NCBI GenBank assembly: GCA_029210045.1
Contig: JARGNX010000013.1
Coordinates: 1 to 64,000, forward strand
Source: Coxiellaceae bacterium
Lineage (GTDB): Bacteria; Pseudomonadota; Gammaproteobacteria; Coxiellales; Coxiellaceae
Length of the DNA: 64,000 bases
Direction of reading: 5' to 3'
The position numbers and the translations under genes were made by a program. Each line of letters begins with the position of its first letter. Position 1 is the stretch's first letter. This document shows, piece after piece, positions 25,493 to 34,755 of the stretch. The notes under the pieces are model-generated. The model saw nothing but the letters and a program-made list of their open reading frames with translations, had not been told where the DNA came from and did no database searches.

Positions 25493-25891
25493 ATGGCTCG
25501 CGCAGTTCAATATGATGACATCGATTCTGAACATGCTACTCGCTTAACCAACATGATTATGCGATTGTTTGAGCACTGGAAACTTACTTATGAAGAGCAA
25601 GCCAAATTATTAGATTTTTCTAGCAAGACTCATTCGACCATCAACCGCTACAAAAACGGGACTTCAGCTATTCGCTTTGATAGAGATACCTATGATCGCG
25701 TTCGTTTTTTATTAGCCATTCATAAATTATTGCGTATGCTTTTTCCAATGAATCTGGAGTTAGCCTATGCTTGGCCTAAAACGACGAATCAATTTTTTCA
25801 TGGCAGGACCCCCGTCGAAGTGGTATTTGAAGAAGGATTCTTAGGCTTGGTGCGCGTACACGATTACCTTGAAAATCAAAAAATGCAGTAA
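25493..25891 (+). CDS. Xre/MbcA/ParS-type antitoxin of a RES toxin module
   Basis: 132 residues. The N-terminal half is a helix-turn-helix of the Xre-like group (YEEQAKLLDFSSKTHSTINRYKNG). The C-terminal half is the toxin-binding domain formerly called DUF2384 (LLAIHKLLRMLFPMNLELAY, then FFHGRTPVEVVFEEGFLGLV). It would bind the RES toxin and the palindromic operator upstream. Only two bases separate it from the toxin gene. The pair matches the established Xre-RES class, whose toxins degrade NAD+. Confidence 0.88.
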   Translation: MARAVQYDDIDSEHATRLTNMIMRLFEHWKLTYEEQAKLLDFSSKTHSTINRYKNGTSAIRFDRDTYDRVRFLLAIHKLLRMLFPMNLELAYAWPKTTNQFFHGRTPVEVVFEEGFLGLVRVHDYLENQKMQ

Positions 25892-25893
25892 CT

Positions 25894-26580
25894 ATGCTTA
25901 ATATAATAAATAAAATAACTAATCTCGATGACATAGCATTTCGTAATACCATCGGTGTACAGCTGAACATAAATCATTTTGACGATTTAAGTGATGATCC
26001 CTTGGATTGGCAACAAGCTGAAATGGCAGCTGATTTTTCTAATCGATTTTCATTCGATGAATTGCAATACAATGCAATCAATTATATATTTTCACAACGC
26101 ACATGGCCCAGCAGTCGTTTTGGTAGTGGCAATTATGCTGTCTGGTATGGCTGCTTAGCACTTGAAACCACATTTTATGAAACCATTTATCATTGGAAAC
26201 GATTTCTCGCCGATGCCCCAAGTTTAATTAATGCCAATGCAAGTAAGCCTGTTTGTAATATACGCACAGTTTTTAGTGTACACTGCCAATCAGCATTAAT
26301 CGATTTAAGGCAGCAAACAAGCAAAATGCCGGCATTAATTTCGAAAGGTTCTTATACTAAAACACAAGACATCGGATCAAGACTTTATAACCAAGGCTTC
26401 CCAGGCTTGCTTGCACGATCAGCTAGGCAATCGTCTGGAACTAATGTAGCTGTTTTCAATCAACGCATATTAAATGCTCCACAACACCAAGGCGACTACC
26501 TGTATCAGATACAACCCAAACAATTAACTGAAGTTGAGATTTTCGATATGCATAGCAATAAACTTATCAATACAATATAA
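25894..26580 (+). CDS. RES-domain toxin (NAD+-consuming)
   Basis: 228 residues with the RES fold. The conserved Arg lies in WPSSRFGSG. The Glu is in GCLALETTFYETIYHW, and the Ser is in GFPGLLARSAR, the three positions that name the family. RES toxins deplete cellular NAD+ and resemble ADP-ribosyltransferases in fold. All key residues and the expected length are present, so the toxin looks functional. It follows its antitoxin by two bases. Confidence 0.88.
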   Translation: MLNIINKITNLDDIAFRNTIGVQLNINHFDDLSDDPLDWQQAEMAADFSNRFSFDELQYNAINYIFSQRTWPSSRFGSGNYAVWYGCLALETTFYETIYHWKRFLADAPSLINANASKPVCNIRTVFSVHCQSALIDLRQQTSKMPALISKGSYTKTQDIGSRLYNQGFPGLLARSARQSSGTNVAVFNQRILNAPQHQGDYLYQIQPKQLTEVEIFDMHSNKLINTI

Positions 26581-26623
26581 AGCGTAGTACACTATATTCA
26601 CGCAACCAAACAAGGAAGACACA

Positions 26624-27892
26624 ATGCGACAGGCGTTAAGGAATTTTATATTATTGTTAGCTTCTCCTCTCCTGCTCAGCGCTTGTCATAACGGTCACAC
26701 TCAACAACAAAACAACAATCAACCTATATTAAGTGCATTCTACTATCTCGCACAACAGCCAATAGATGAAACAACCCTAGACCAACACAATAAAGCAATC
26801 GCTCATCTCGATATTTTAAATTACTCGGTATTACTCATTAGCGATGACAGCACTCTGCCCGTTTCAAAAACCAACGGTGACAATTTAACGCTTATCCATC
26901 AGTGGATAAAACAAAATAAATTGCATACGAAAGTCATCGCCTCCATTGGTCATTGGGAAAACAAGGCAGCCGATCAAATATTTCTTGATGCAAAAACAAG
27001 GCAGCGCTTTGTTAATTCAGTAGTGAACATGCTTTCAAATAATGACTACGGTCTTAGCGGTATTAATATCGACTGGGAAAATTTTTTCGACAACGACTTA
27101 GTTGATGTAAAAGCATTTCCAACCTTGATTAAAGACCTACGCCAAGCCATGAACAAAGCTGGCTTACAAAACGATTACATTACGCTCGACCTGCCAGTCG
27201 GCGTTAAATTTGCAAAAAGATATCCAGCCCCCAGCAAGTGGGCCCAATATGTCAGCTGGGCTAACGTCATGTCATATACTTTTTATGGCGGTGTCATCCC
27301 TTATGCAGAGCTGGATGCTACGCTAGGAAAAGTAACCGCCCCTTACGGCGGGCCTAAACCCAGCTACAAAACCATTTCAATAGTAAACACCCTGAACTAC
27401 TACCACCAACACGGCCTTAGCAATAATAAAACGGTAATTGCTTTACCGGCATATGGCGTGATGAACACCATCTACAATGGCGATAAGAAACACCACTATG
27501 GCTTACGTCAAGCGGTGGTTAAAATCAAACACAACCATATCCCCGTAGTGAACTACCCCTACCATGACTGCTATGAAAGATATGGCACTTACCATCATGC
27601 CAAGATAAAATCGAGCATTCATCAATATACCTTTAGCAAGCCAGCAAGCATTATAAATGCGCACTCTTATTGGGTTACTGTGCGACACAAAGATAAACGC
27701 GTTAAGCGAAAGACTTATCAGTTTATAAGCTACCCCGACCCTCTCTATATAAAACAAACGGCCGCTTATCTTATAAAGAACCACTATCATGGCATTTCGA
27801 TGTGGACACTGAATTATGATATACCTTACAGTAATCCTGACTCACTGCTACACAACGCTTATAACGTGATACACAAAAAGCGTGACAAGTAA
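26624..27892 (+). CDS. GH18 family (chitinase-like) lipoprotein
   Basis: 422 residues. The signal ends in lipobox LLSAC (Cys21), so the product should be a lipoprotein. The GH18 barrel is recognisable from LNYSVLLI, KVIASIGHW, the active-site strand GLSGINIDWENFF, MSYTFYGGVIP and the C-terminal GISMWTLNYD. The canonical DGxDxDxE is altered to S-G-I-N-I-D-W-E. The catalytic Glu152 and Asp150 are kept, but the first and second Asp are Ser145 and Asn148. It may still hydrolyse chitin-like or peptidoglycan-like glycans, or be a weakly active variant. The gene is convergent with the next leftward gene, one base apart. Confidence 0.8.
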   Translation: MRQALRNFILLLASPLLLSACHNGHTQQQNNNQPILSAFYYLAQQPIDETTLDQHNKAIAHLDILNYSVLLISDDSTLPVSKTNGDNLTLIHQWIKQNKLHTKVIASIGHWENKAADQIFLDAKTRQRFVNSVVNMLSNNDYGLSGINIDWENFFDNDLVDVKAFPTLIKDLRQAMNKAGLQNDYITLDLPVGVKFAKRYPAPSKWAQYVSWANVMSYTFYGGVIPYAELDATLGKVTAPYGGPKPSYKTISIVNTLNYYHQHGLSNNKTVIALPAYGVMNTIYNGDKKHHYGLRQAVVKIKHNHIPVVNYPYHDCYERYGTYHHAKIKSSIHQYTFSKPASIINAHSYWVTVRHKDKRVKRKTYQFISYPDPLYIKQTAAYLIKNHYHGISMWTLNYDIPYSNPDSLLHNAYNVIHKKRDK

Positions 27893-27893
27893 T

Positions 27894-28217
27894 TTATTGT
27901 TGACATAACTTAGCGATGCTCGCGTAGTCAAAGCCTAAATACGATTTCGCCTGTTGATTAGAGGTAATGCATTGACATATAGGCGTACTACCACACAATT
28001 TACCCAGCTGCTTAGTTTGTAAGGGTGTTAAGCGATTCTGCAACACCTGATTTTTATGCACCTTGTGCTTATTCGCTGACGACGATTGTGACGCGGCTGA
28101 ATCATACGGCTTTATCAAATTCGCATCATTAATGCCTTTATCATTAAAATATTGAGCGGCAAAAGCAGAGCCTGAAGCTACCAAAGCCAATACACATATC
28201 ATTACTACACGTCTCAT
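27894..28217 (-). CDS. Small secreted hypothetical protein with paired cysteines
   Basis: 107 residues. A clear signal peptide (VVMICVLALVASGSAFA) is followed by a Ser/Lys-rich spacer. The C-terminal domain has four cysteines (KLCGSTPICQCI and the final KLCQQ), which suggests periplasmic disulfides. No family is recognised. It is the last of three leftward genes for small envelope proteins and may be co-transcribed with them. Confidence 0.55.
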   Translation of the reverse strand: MRRVVMICVLALVASGSAFAAQYFNDKGINDANLIKPYDSAASQSSSANKHKVHKNQVLQNRLTPLQTKQLGKLCGSTPICQCITSNQQAKSYLGFDYASIAKLCQQ

Positions 28218-28249
28218 TGCCTCACCCCTATCAATAAAGAATGAGGTAA

Positions 28250-28810
28250 TTATAGCTTGGATTTAACGGTAGCCGGTGAAATAACGGGCACGGCATGCCC
28301 TTGTTTGTTTTTGCATTTTTTCAAACTATCACCTAGTTTGAGCTGCAATTGTTGATACGTCTTAGCAACACCGCCAGAAATGGACTTAGGTGTATAGTCA
28401 ATAATAGAGTAGCCATACGAGGCCACGCGAACAACTCGTGTGGGAGAACAAATGTAATCCGTGGCTTTTGGATGGAACGGTACCCATTGCCCGCGAGTAT
28501 CATGCTTCATTACAAACAAAGCAACCCAACAACAAATAACCGCTAGAATAAATGGCAGCAGCAACCCCAACAACGTCCAATAAGGCCAGCGCTTTTCACA
28601 CGTAAAATGAAAACTCAAGCTTGCAAAAACACTGATCGGATATATTAAAGGCGACCAACGAACAATAGGATAAAGTGCAGGATAATGCTGTTTTAGCCAC
28701 GAGAAACCATCAGTAATGCCCAAGCCAAAATAAACAAGCAACATCCAGCCCGTCACAACCACTGCACTCAGCAGCAACAGCCCCACCAATACCCAGCGAA
28801 AAGCTTTCAT
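28250..28810 (-). CDS. Hypothetical inner-membrane protein, 186 residues
   Basis: About three membrane segments are visible: VLVGLLLLSAVVVTGWMLLVYF near the N-terminus (two halves of one helix of about 22 residues), SPLIYPISVFASLSFHF, and YWTLLGLLLPFILAVICCW. The C-terminal 75 residues are soluble, basic, and have the form of a small cytoplasmic or periplasmic tail. I do not recognise a family. It is followed leftward by the small cysteine-containing secreted protein and preceded by the 65-residue membrane protein. Confidence 0.5.
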   Translation of the reverse strand: MKAFRWVLVGLLLLSAVVVTGWMLLVYFGLGITDGFSWLKQHYPALYPIVRWSPLIYPISVFASLSFHFTCEKRWPYWTLLGLLLPFILAVICCWVALFVMKHDTRGQWVPFHPKATDYICSPTRVVRVASYGYSIIDYTPKSISGGVAKTYQQLQLKLGDSLKKCKNKQGHAVPVISPATVKSKL

Positions 28811-28824
28811 GCACTAGCTCCAGT

Positions 28825-29022
28825 TCACCAACCGCCGCGCAGCATAATGACTAGTAACGCAATAAAGGCAATTAGCGCCAATGCTAATATACCTAAAGTT
28901 GTTGCTGATTTTGATAAGTTCGCACGTGAAAATGCTGCCTTGTCGTGCTTAATATAACGATATGCCATCCACGCCATAAACACGGCAGCGGCTAACATCA
29001 TGATTTTTCCAAATAGATCCAT
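28825..29022 (-). CDS. Small two-helix membrane protein, 65 residues
   Basis: Two hydrophobic helices (about residues 5-22 and 42-60) are separated by a basic loop (RYIKHDKAAFSRANLSKSA). The pattern is common among small stress or envelope membrane proteins, but no family is recognised. It lies 14 bases before the 186-residue membrane protein gene and is likely in the same transcript. Confidence 0.5.
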   Translation of the reverse strand: MDLFGKIMMLAAAVFMAWMAYRYIKHDKAAFSRANLSKSATTLGILALALIAFIALLVIMLRGGW

Positions 29023-29068
29023 GGCTGTATCTCTATGCTATTTATAACTGCTGCAAGGATATCATATA

Positions 29069-30268
29069 TTATCGGCCAGTCCGAGATGACAAAAAATACC
29101 ACAATGCCAAACCCGACAATACAACAAAAGTAATCCCTAATGTCTGGCCATTATCATGCGGCACAATACTAATAATGGTTGTCACTATAAAGGCCGTAAT
29201 GGTTTGCAACATCGAGTATACCGAACCTGCCATACCCGCTTGTTTTGCAAATGGCTGCATAGCGCCACTCATACAAGTACCGAATAAAAACGCCAAAGCG
29301 AAGAAAGCTAAAATACAAGGCAGTAAGAAATTTATCAGTGTTAATGGAACAGACACCGCAATCACTAATAAAATAACACCCGATAACAATAGTAAGGCCA
29401 AACCCAATGTCGCCATGCGATTAATACCAAACTTTTTAACACACAGCGCATTAATTAACGATCCAATAACAATCGCCGCAGTCACATACAAATTGATCAA
29501 GCCATAGCCTTGGGCACTGTAATGTAAATTATCCTGGATAATAAATGGACTGATAGTAAAATAGGCCATGCCACAACTAAACGCAGCAATCGTACAAATG
29601 TTATATCGAATAAACGTGCGATTTGTTATTACTGATTTGCAATTACTGATCATATTGCGAAGTTTAATAGCATCTTTATGGGCATGAATGTTCGATTCTT
29701 TAAAATAAAAAATCACACTCAATGCTGCAAATACCGCCAATACAATAATAAAAACGAAGTTACTGTGCCAGCCATAATGCTGCACTAAGAAACCACCCAG
29801 CGCAGGCGATAACGCCAAGCTCAACTCTATAGCTATTCCCATAAACGAAGAAATACGCGCCATCTGATCAGGCGCATAGCTATCTCGCATAATTGCTCGT
29901 GGTATAGACATACAACCGGCGGTACCTGCCCCCTGAATAAAGCGGCCCACTAACAACATGGATGCAGACGTTGCCATTGCACACACCACACTACCCGCTA
30001 TCAATACCGCCAACGCCAGCAATACACTGTTGCGTCGACCAAAAGCATCAGACAAGCCTCCATATAATAATGGGAACATGCCGTAACCTAATAAAAATAA
30101 ACTCACTGTTAGCTGCGTATGCGAAACTGAAATACCTAATTGCCGCGCAATAACTGGCATGGCAGGCACATGAATATCAACCGGGAAATTCGCCGTGATA
30201 ACCAATAAAAACACAATGACGGGGATCGTTAATCGACTAGATATTGATGATGACGCCATCCGCTTCAT
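29069..30268 (-). CDS. MFS drug-resistance transporter, Bcr/CflA type
   Basis: 399 residues with 12 predicted membrane helices. The DHA1-type signature appears in FLLGYGMFPLLYGGLSDAFG and RRNSVLLALA, and motif C in the fifth helix (LSPALGGFLVQHYGWHSNF). Members export small drugs such as bicyclomycin, chloramphenicol or sulfonamides by proton antiport. It appears as a single leftward gene; the actual substrate is unknown. Confidence 0.85.
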   Translation of the reverse strand: MKRMASSSISSRLTIPVIVFLLVITANFPVDIHVPAMPVIARQLGISVSHTQLTVSLFLLGYGMFPLLYGGLSDAFGRRNSVLLALAVLIAGSVVCAMATSASMLLVGRFIQGAGTAGCMSIPRAIMRDSYAPDQMARISSFMGIAIELSLALSPALGGFLVQHYGWHSNFVFIIVLAVFAALSVIFYFKESNIHAHKDAIKLRNMISNCKSVITNRTFIRYNICTIAAFSCGMAYFTISPFIIQDNLHYSAQGYGLINLYVTAAIVIGSLINALCVKKFGINRMATLGLALLLLSGVILLVIAVSVPLTLINFLLPCILAFFALAFLFGTCMSGAMQPFAKQAGMAGSVYSMLQTITAFIVTTIISIVPHDNGQTLGITFVVLSGLALWYFLSSRTGR

Positions 30269-30331
30269 GCTCGCACACTATATATAAGGAACATGAGGAT
30301 ATCACAAAGTGACCCATTGTAATATATAGTG

Positions 30332-30660
30332 AAATTTCTACGTTTAGTAAGAAAACCCGCCAAGATTTTTTTAGACAATACTAATTTAATTTCCGTCATT
30401 CATAACGAGTTAAAATTGCCCGTGGATATTGGCGGCGTCAGAGAAACTTTTTTGCCAACCAACTTTCACAAAACCATCGCATAACAACACATAACAAAGC
30501 AGATTTTATGATTGATGACTCCCTAATCTTTGAGGTAGGCGGACAATCAAAAAAATCAAAACAAATAAAAGGCGTTGAAAATAGCTATCTCGCCATTGAT
30601 GGAATTGAATCGGGATTTGCGAATAGAATACCCTTATACTTATTCGGCTTGTTGTATTAA
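30332..30660 (+). pseudogene. 3' remnant of an AAA ATPase with DUF4143 C-terminal domain
   Basis: From 30332 one frame reads KPAKIFLDNTNLISVIHNEL then VDIGGVRETFLPTNFHKTIA before a stop near 30481. A second frame resumes at 30496 with KADFMIDDSLIFEVGGQSKK and ENSYLAIDGIESGF, ending in PLYLFGLLY at 30660. These are consecutive pieces of the DUF4143 domain found at the C-terminus of many AAA_14 ATPases (COG1373). The N-terminal ATPase part is missing and the two pieces are out of frame, so it is a decayed gene. The 50-residue fragment from the ATG at 30508 is unlikely to be functional. Confidence 0.8.
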
Positions 30661-30662
30661 GG

Positions 30663-31973
30663 TTATTTATGAATCGCAGAACGGCCATGGGTTTCAGGCA
30701 ACCAAAATTGCAACAGAATTATAGCGGCATAGGCAACGGGCAATACCGTTAAAGCAATGCCAAAAGTATTATGTCCAAACACAGGCACGTTCAGCCGTGA
30801 TAAACGCCCCACCCAATGTGCATCTAGAATCGCACCCACCACGGGCTGAAATACCGACACACCCACATTAATCACCAAATTAGTAAATGCAAATGCTGTA
30901 GCAGCTATCGTTGGTGGACTCAACTCACTGGCCATGCCAAAGCTCAATGATTGCGAACCGGCAACAAATCCAGCAATAAAAAATAATAAACCCGAGAACC
31001 ACATAGACTGGCCCGGAATATAAATAATTGCTGACAAGACAATGCAGCCTAAAATAGCGCTGGTCAAAATAAATAACTTTCGATTTTTAATACGATCCGA
31101 GCAATAGCCGATTGCAGGGCCACCTAATGCCACACCAAAAAATAACATAGAGTTAATAATCGAGGCTGCTAGTGGCGTATAGTGCTGCGCTTGCTTTAAG
31201 TATGGGATACCCCACAGCTCTGCAAACACTGCCACAGGAACATATAACATAAAAGCAATAAGCGCATTAACCCAAATCGAACGCCGCTTCATCGTGCCTA
31301 ATAAATGCAAAACCAGTGGCATCACTGATTTGTGCTTTTTCATTTTTTTTCGTTTCGGTTCTTTAAATTTAATTAAACACAACGCAAGGACAATAGTGAT
31401 AACTATCCCTAAAATCCCGGTAACAATCATAGCGCCTCGCCAACCAAAAAGGTCTTCGAGCTGAGTCAAAGAAATATTAGCAATCATTGCGCCCACCATA
31501 CCTAAGCCAGTAGTTAAACCCACCAAGGTCGCCAAACGATTACCAGAGTAATATGTGGCCGCAATCTTCAACACACCAACGAAAGCAAATGCTGAACCTA
31601 ATCCCATTAAAAATCGTGCAAATATAGCAAAATAGATATTTGGCGCCACTGCAAATATAAAAGCCCCAAGCGTGCACTCAAACATCGCAGATATCATGAT
31701 CACACGCACGCCAAAACGATCATAAAGCAAACCAACAGGAATTTGCATAATCGTATAAATATAAAAGTATGTTGCTGATAAATTACCCAACGCTAAAGCA
31801 TTCAAATGAAATGCCTTCATTAGCTGTTGCACCATGACACTGGGACTGACTTGCAAGAATACATCGTAAAGGAAAAACAACATTGCCACGCCTATCAACA
31901 GGGACGCACTAATACCTGATGCTTGTGTATTGGCTTTAGCTTTAGCTTTAGTTTTGGTTTTGGCCTTTGCCAT
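30663..31973 (-). CDS. MFS transporter with Lys/Ala/Thr repeat N-terminus
   Basis: About 436 residues from the ATG at 31973, preferred over 31985 because gagg lies six bases upstream of it. The first 15 residues are a low-complexity tail (AKAKTKTKAKAKANTQ) encoded by tandem copies of a six-base unit. Twelve membrane helices follow, with the MFS loop motif in GLLYDRFGVRVIM. It resembles the MFS group expanded in Legionella and Coxiella, whose substrates include amino acids and organic anions. It lies 36 bases beyond pyk and may be the last gene of that operon. Substrate unknown. Confidence 0.82.
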   Translation of the reverse strand: MAKAKTKTKAKAKANTQASGISASLLIGVAMLFFLYDVFLQVSPSVMVQQLMKAFHLNALALGNLSATYFYIYTIMQIPVGLLYDRFGVRVIMISAMFECTLGAFIFAVAPNIYFAIFARFLMGLGSAFAFVGVLKIAATYYSGNRLATLVGLTTGLGMVGAMIANISLTQLEDLFGWRGAMIVTGILGIVITIVLALCLIKFKEPKRKKMKKHKSVMPLVLHLLGTMKRRSIWVNALIAFMLYVPVAVFAELWGIPYLKQAQHYTPLAASIINSMLFFGVALGGPAIGYCSDRIKNRKLFILTSAILGCIVLSAIIYIPGQSMWFSGLLFFIAGFVAGSQSLSFGMASELSPPTIAATAFAFTNLVINVGVSVFQPVVGAILDAHWVGRLSRLNVPVFGHNTFGIALTVLPVAYAAIILLQFWLPETHGRSAIHK

Positions 31974-32009
31974 AGAGAACCTCATCCTTGAGTTTATTTT
32001 ACTATGCTA

Positions 32010-33467
32010 TCACAACACTTGACCGACAACCAAAATCTTCATCGCATTGGCTCCACCACCAACACCCATATGATCACCTTTGGTCAATATGACCTGATCG
32101 CCTTTATGCAAATCACCGCACATTTGCAAACAGTCAATCGCCGCCTTATTAATTTCATCGCGCGTATATCGAGTAACATCAAACTCCACCGGATAAACAC
32201 CACGATAAAGCGTCATCTTACCTAGGGTTTTTTTAAAGCGACTTAACGCATAAATCGGAATGCTAGTACGAATCCGTGACATCCATAGCGGCGTAGCACC
32301 CGATTCAGTTAATGCGATAATCGCTTTAATGTTGCAATGGTTGGCGGTATACATCGTTGCCATTGCAATCGCCTCATCAATTCGGCCAAATTGGCACTCC
32401 ACTCGGTGGCGTGACATTTGTGATTTTTTATAATCACCAGCCGCTTCGCAAGCACGCGCCATGGTTTCAATTACTAATGGCGGATGCTCACCCACTGCCG
32501 TTTCTTCAGACAACATTACCGCATCAGTATTATCCAATACCGCATTAGCCACATCGGATACTTCAGCACGTGTCGGCACCGTTGAGCGCACCATCGATTC
32601 CATCATTTGGGTAGCCGTAATCACCGGCTTATCCATACTGCGTGCCAAGTGAATAATCTCTTTTTGCACTACAGGCACTTTTGCATCACCTATCTCAACA
32701 GCAAGATCACCACGCGCTATCATGATCGCATCACTGCACGCGATAATTTCTTCCATTCGATCCAGCGCCTCACTGCGCTCTATCTTAGAAATAACACCTG
32801 CTGTTCCTGCCGCTTTGGCAATGAGTTGCTTTGCTTCCAGCACGTCTTCAGCATGCCGCACAAAGGACAAAGCAATGTAATCAACTTGATGCTCCAGCGC
32901 AAAGCTAAGATCAGTCTTATCTTTTTCGGTAAGCGCCTTTGCAGATAAACCGCCACCCAATAAATTTATACCTTTATTATTCGACAGCACACCATTATTT
33001 AATACCGTGGTATAAATACAACTGCCTTCGACACGGTTCACCTTAAGCTGCAAGCGACCATCATCCAATAATAAAGTATCATCAGCTTTAACATCTTTAA
33101 TCAACTGCGGATAAAGCACACCAACTCGTGAGTTATTACCCGCATCCGCATCCATTTCAACATCTAAAATAAATTCATCGCCCGCACTCAGCTCAATTTT
33201 TCCTTGCTGGAAAGAAGCAATACGAATTTTTGGGCCTTGCAAATCAGCAATAATACCAATAATTTTATTTTTTGCTTTGGCTATCTTACGTATCAGTTCA
33301 ATCCGCGCCAAATGCTCGCTGTGCTCACCATGTGAAAAATTTAAACGCGCCAAATTCAGACCAGCATCGACCATAGCTGATAAAACGCTTTCATCATCGG
33401 TTGCAGGGCCAAGTGTCGCCACAATTTTAGTGCGACGCTGGTATTGCTGATCATTATGCTTATTCAT
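32010..33467 (-). CDS. pyk: Pyruvate kinase
   Basis: 485 residues from the ATG at 33467, which has an agagg ribosome binding site lying inside the last codons of pgk. Longer in-frame readings into pgk are not real. The enzyme converts phosphoenolpyruvate and ADP to pyruvate and ATP. Visible are RRTKIVATLGPATDD, LARLNFSHGEHSEH, LQGPKIRI, IARGDLAVEIG and ITATQMMESM (the K+/Mg2+ and phosphate-binding motifs). The C-terminal allosteric domain is complete. The start is one base after the pgk stop, so translation is probably coupled. Confidence 0.95.
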   Translation of the reverse strand: MNKHNDQQYQRRTKIVATLGPATDDESVLSAMVDAGLNLARLNFSHGEHSEHLARIELIRKIAKAKNKIIGIIADLQGPKIRIASFQQGKIELSAGDEFILDVEMDADAGNNSRVGVLYPQLIKDVKADDTLLLDDGRLQLKVNRVEGSCIYTTVLNNGVLSNNKGINLLGGGLSAKALTEKDKTDLSFALEHQVDYIALSFVRHAEDVLEAKQLIAKAAGTAGVISKIERSEALDRMEEIIACSDAIMIARGDLAVEIGDAKVPVVQKEIIHLARSMDKPVITATQMMESMVRSTVPTRAEVSDVANAVLDNTDAVMLSEETAVGEHPPLVIETMARACEAAGDYKKSQMSRHRVECQFGRIDEAIAMATMYTANHCNIKAIIALTESGATPLWMSRIRTSIPIYALSRFKKTLGKMTLYRGVYPVEFDVTRYTRDEINKAAIDCLQMCGDLHKGDQVILTKGDHMGVGGGANAMKILVVGQVL

Positions 33468-33468
33468 A

Positions 33469-34659
33469 CTAACCTCTTGCAGACGAAACTTCGGGCACCT
33501 GTAACGCTGCCACAGCTGGTAATTTCTCACCTTCTAATAACGCTAAAAATGCGCCGCCGCCTGTTGAAATATAAGAGATATCATCTGCCAAATGATATTT
33601 GGCTATTGCTGCTAACGTATCACCGCCACCCGCTATTGAATAAGCATCCGAATGCGCAATGGCTTCAGCGACTCGCTCTGTACCCTTACTAAAGGGCTCA
33701 AGCTCAAACACACCAACTGGGCCATTCCAAATAACCGTTCCTGCATGCATCAAGTGCTCCGCATATAACTCGGCTGTTTTTGGTCCAATATCTAAAATCT
33801 TTTCACCTGGCTTTACATCATCAATATCAGCGATTCGAGCTTGCGCATCATTCGAAAACTCTTTGGATACCACTACATCAATAGGCAAAGGCACATTCAC
33901 ATGGCGCTCTGCCGCTTCTTCAAAAAAAGCATTTGCTTTATCACACCACTCTGGCTCATACAATGAATCAGCGACCTCAAAACCTTTCGCTGCCAATAAG
34001 GTATTTGCTATGCCACCACCAACAATCAAGCAGTTTACTTTTTTAAGTAACGACTGTAATACTTCAATCTTACTCGATACTTTACTGCCACCAACCACGG
34101 CAACAATAGGCGGCGCTGGGTTTTCAATCGCGTGACCTAAGCCATCTAACTCAGCCAGTAACAAAGGACCCGCACAAGACAGACGAACATGATCGGCCAC
34201 ACCGCTTGTCGATGCTTGTGCGCGATGCGCCGTAGCAAATGCATCCATCACAAACACATCACATAAAGCTGCCATTTTTTTTGCTAACTCAACATCATTA
34301 GCTTTTTCACCTTTATTGAATCGAACGTTCTCACACAACACGAGCTCGCCATCTTTTAGCTCCACCCCATCAAGCCAATCCTTTTCCAAACGAACGGGCT
34401 GATTCAATAATTGCTGCAAACGCTCAGCAACCGGCTTTAATGAAAGCTTTTCATCAAACTCGCCTTCGGTGGGTCGGCCCAGGTGTGACATCACCATCAC
34501 TTTTGCACCCGCTTCAAGCGCATGCTGAATAGTTGGTAACGCACGTAGAATGCGAGTCTCTTCTGTAATCTGTCCCTTGTCATTTAAAGGCACATTAAGA
34601 TCTTCGCGAATCAATACGCGCTTGTCGCTTAAGTTCAAGTCAGTAAATTTTGCTAACAT
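33469..34659 (-). CDS. pgk: Phosphoglycerate kinase
   Basis: 396 residues from the ATG at 34659, which has an aaggac ribosome binding site. The longer in-frame reading to 34740 would run through an intergenic repeat and is rejected. PGK makes ATP from 1,3-bisphosphoglycerate. Features are [42 protein letters not shown], and the C-terminal nucleotide-binding [10 protein letters not shown] and [12 protein letters not shown]. It lies between gap and pyk in the tkt-gap-pgk-pyk cluster. Confidence 0.95.
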   Translation of the reverse strand: MLAKFTDLNLSDKRVLIREDLNVPLNDKGQITEETRILRALPTIQHALEAGAKVMVMSHLGRPTEGEFDEKLSLKPVAERLQQLLNQPVRLEKDWLDGVELKDGELVLCENVRFNKGEKANDVELAKKMAALCDVFVMDAFATAHRAQASTSGVADHVRLSCAGPLLLAELDGLGHAIENPAPPIVAVVGGSKVSSKIEVLQSLLKKVNCLIVGGGIANTLLAAKGFEVADSLYEPEWCDKANAFFEEAAERHVNVPLPIDVVVSKEFSNDAQARIADIDDVKPGEKILDIGPKTAELYAEHLMHAGTVIWNGPVGVFELEPFSKGTERVAEAIAHSDAYSIAGGGDTLAAIAKYHLADDISYISTGGGAFLALLEGEKLPAVAALQVPEVSSARG

Positions 34660-34680
34660 TGTTAAGTCCTTCTTTTCTAT

Positions 34681-34726
34681 GTCATCCTGGACCCCGGATA
34701 ATTGCTTCGCAATTTCCGGGATGACA
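34681..34726. repeat. Dispersed hairpin repeat inside the glycolytic operon
   Basis: gtcatcctgg starts the element and ggatgac ends it. In between, ccccgga and tccggg bracket aattgcttcgcaatt, itself a perfect 6-bp hairpin with a three-base loop, so the element can fold as two stacked stems. It is the same family as 8123-8154. Its position between gap and pgk means it would be transcribed and could modulate RNA stability or attenuate transcription. Confidence 0.75.
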
Positions 34727-34755
34727 AAGTCTTCATTCAAGGTGACAGCACATCG

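Noticed and set aside
33468-33530. N-terminal extension of pyruvate kinase into pgk
   Set aside because: It overlaps the end of pgk in another frame and has no family similarity; the ATG at 33467 has an agagg site.
34660-34740. N-terminal extension of phosphoglycerate kinase
   Set aside because: The extension runs through a dispersed repeat and does not resemble PGK. A good ribosome binding site precedes the ATG at 34659.
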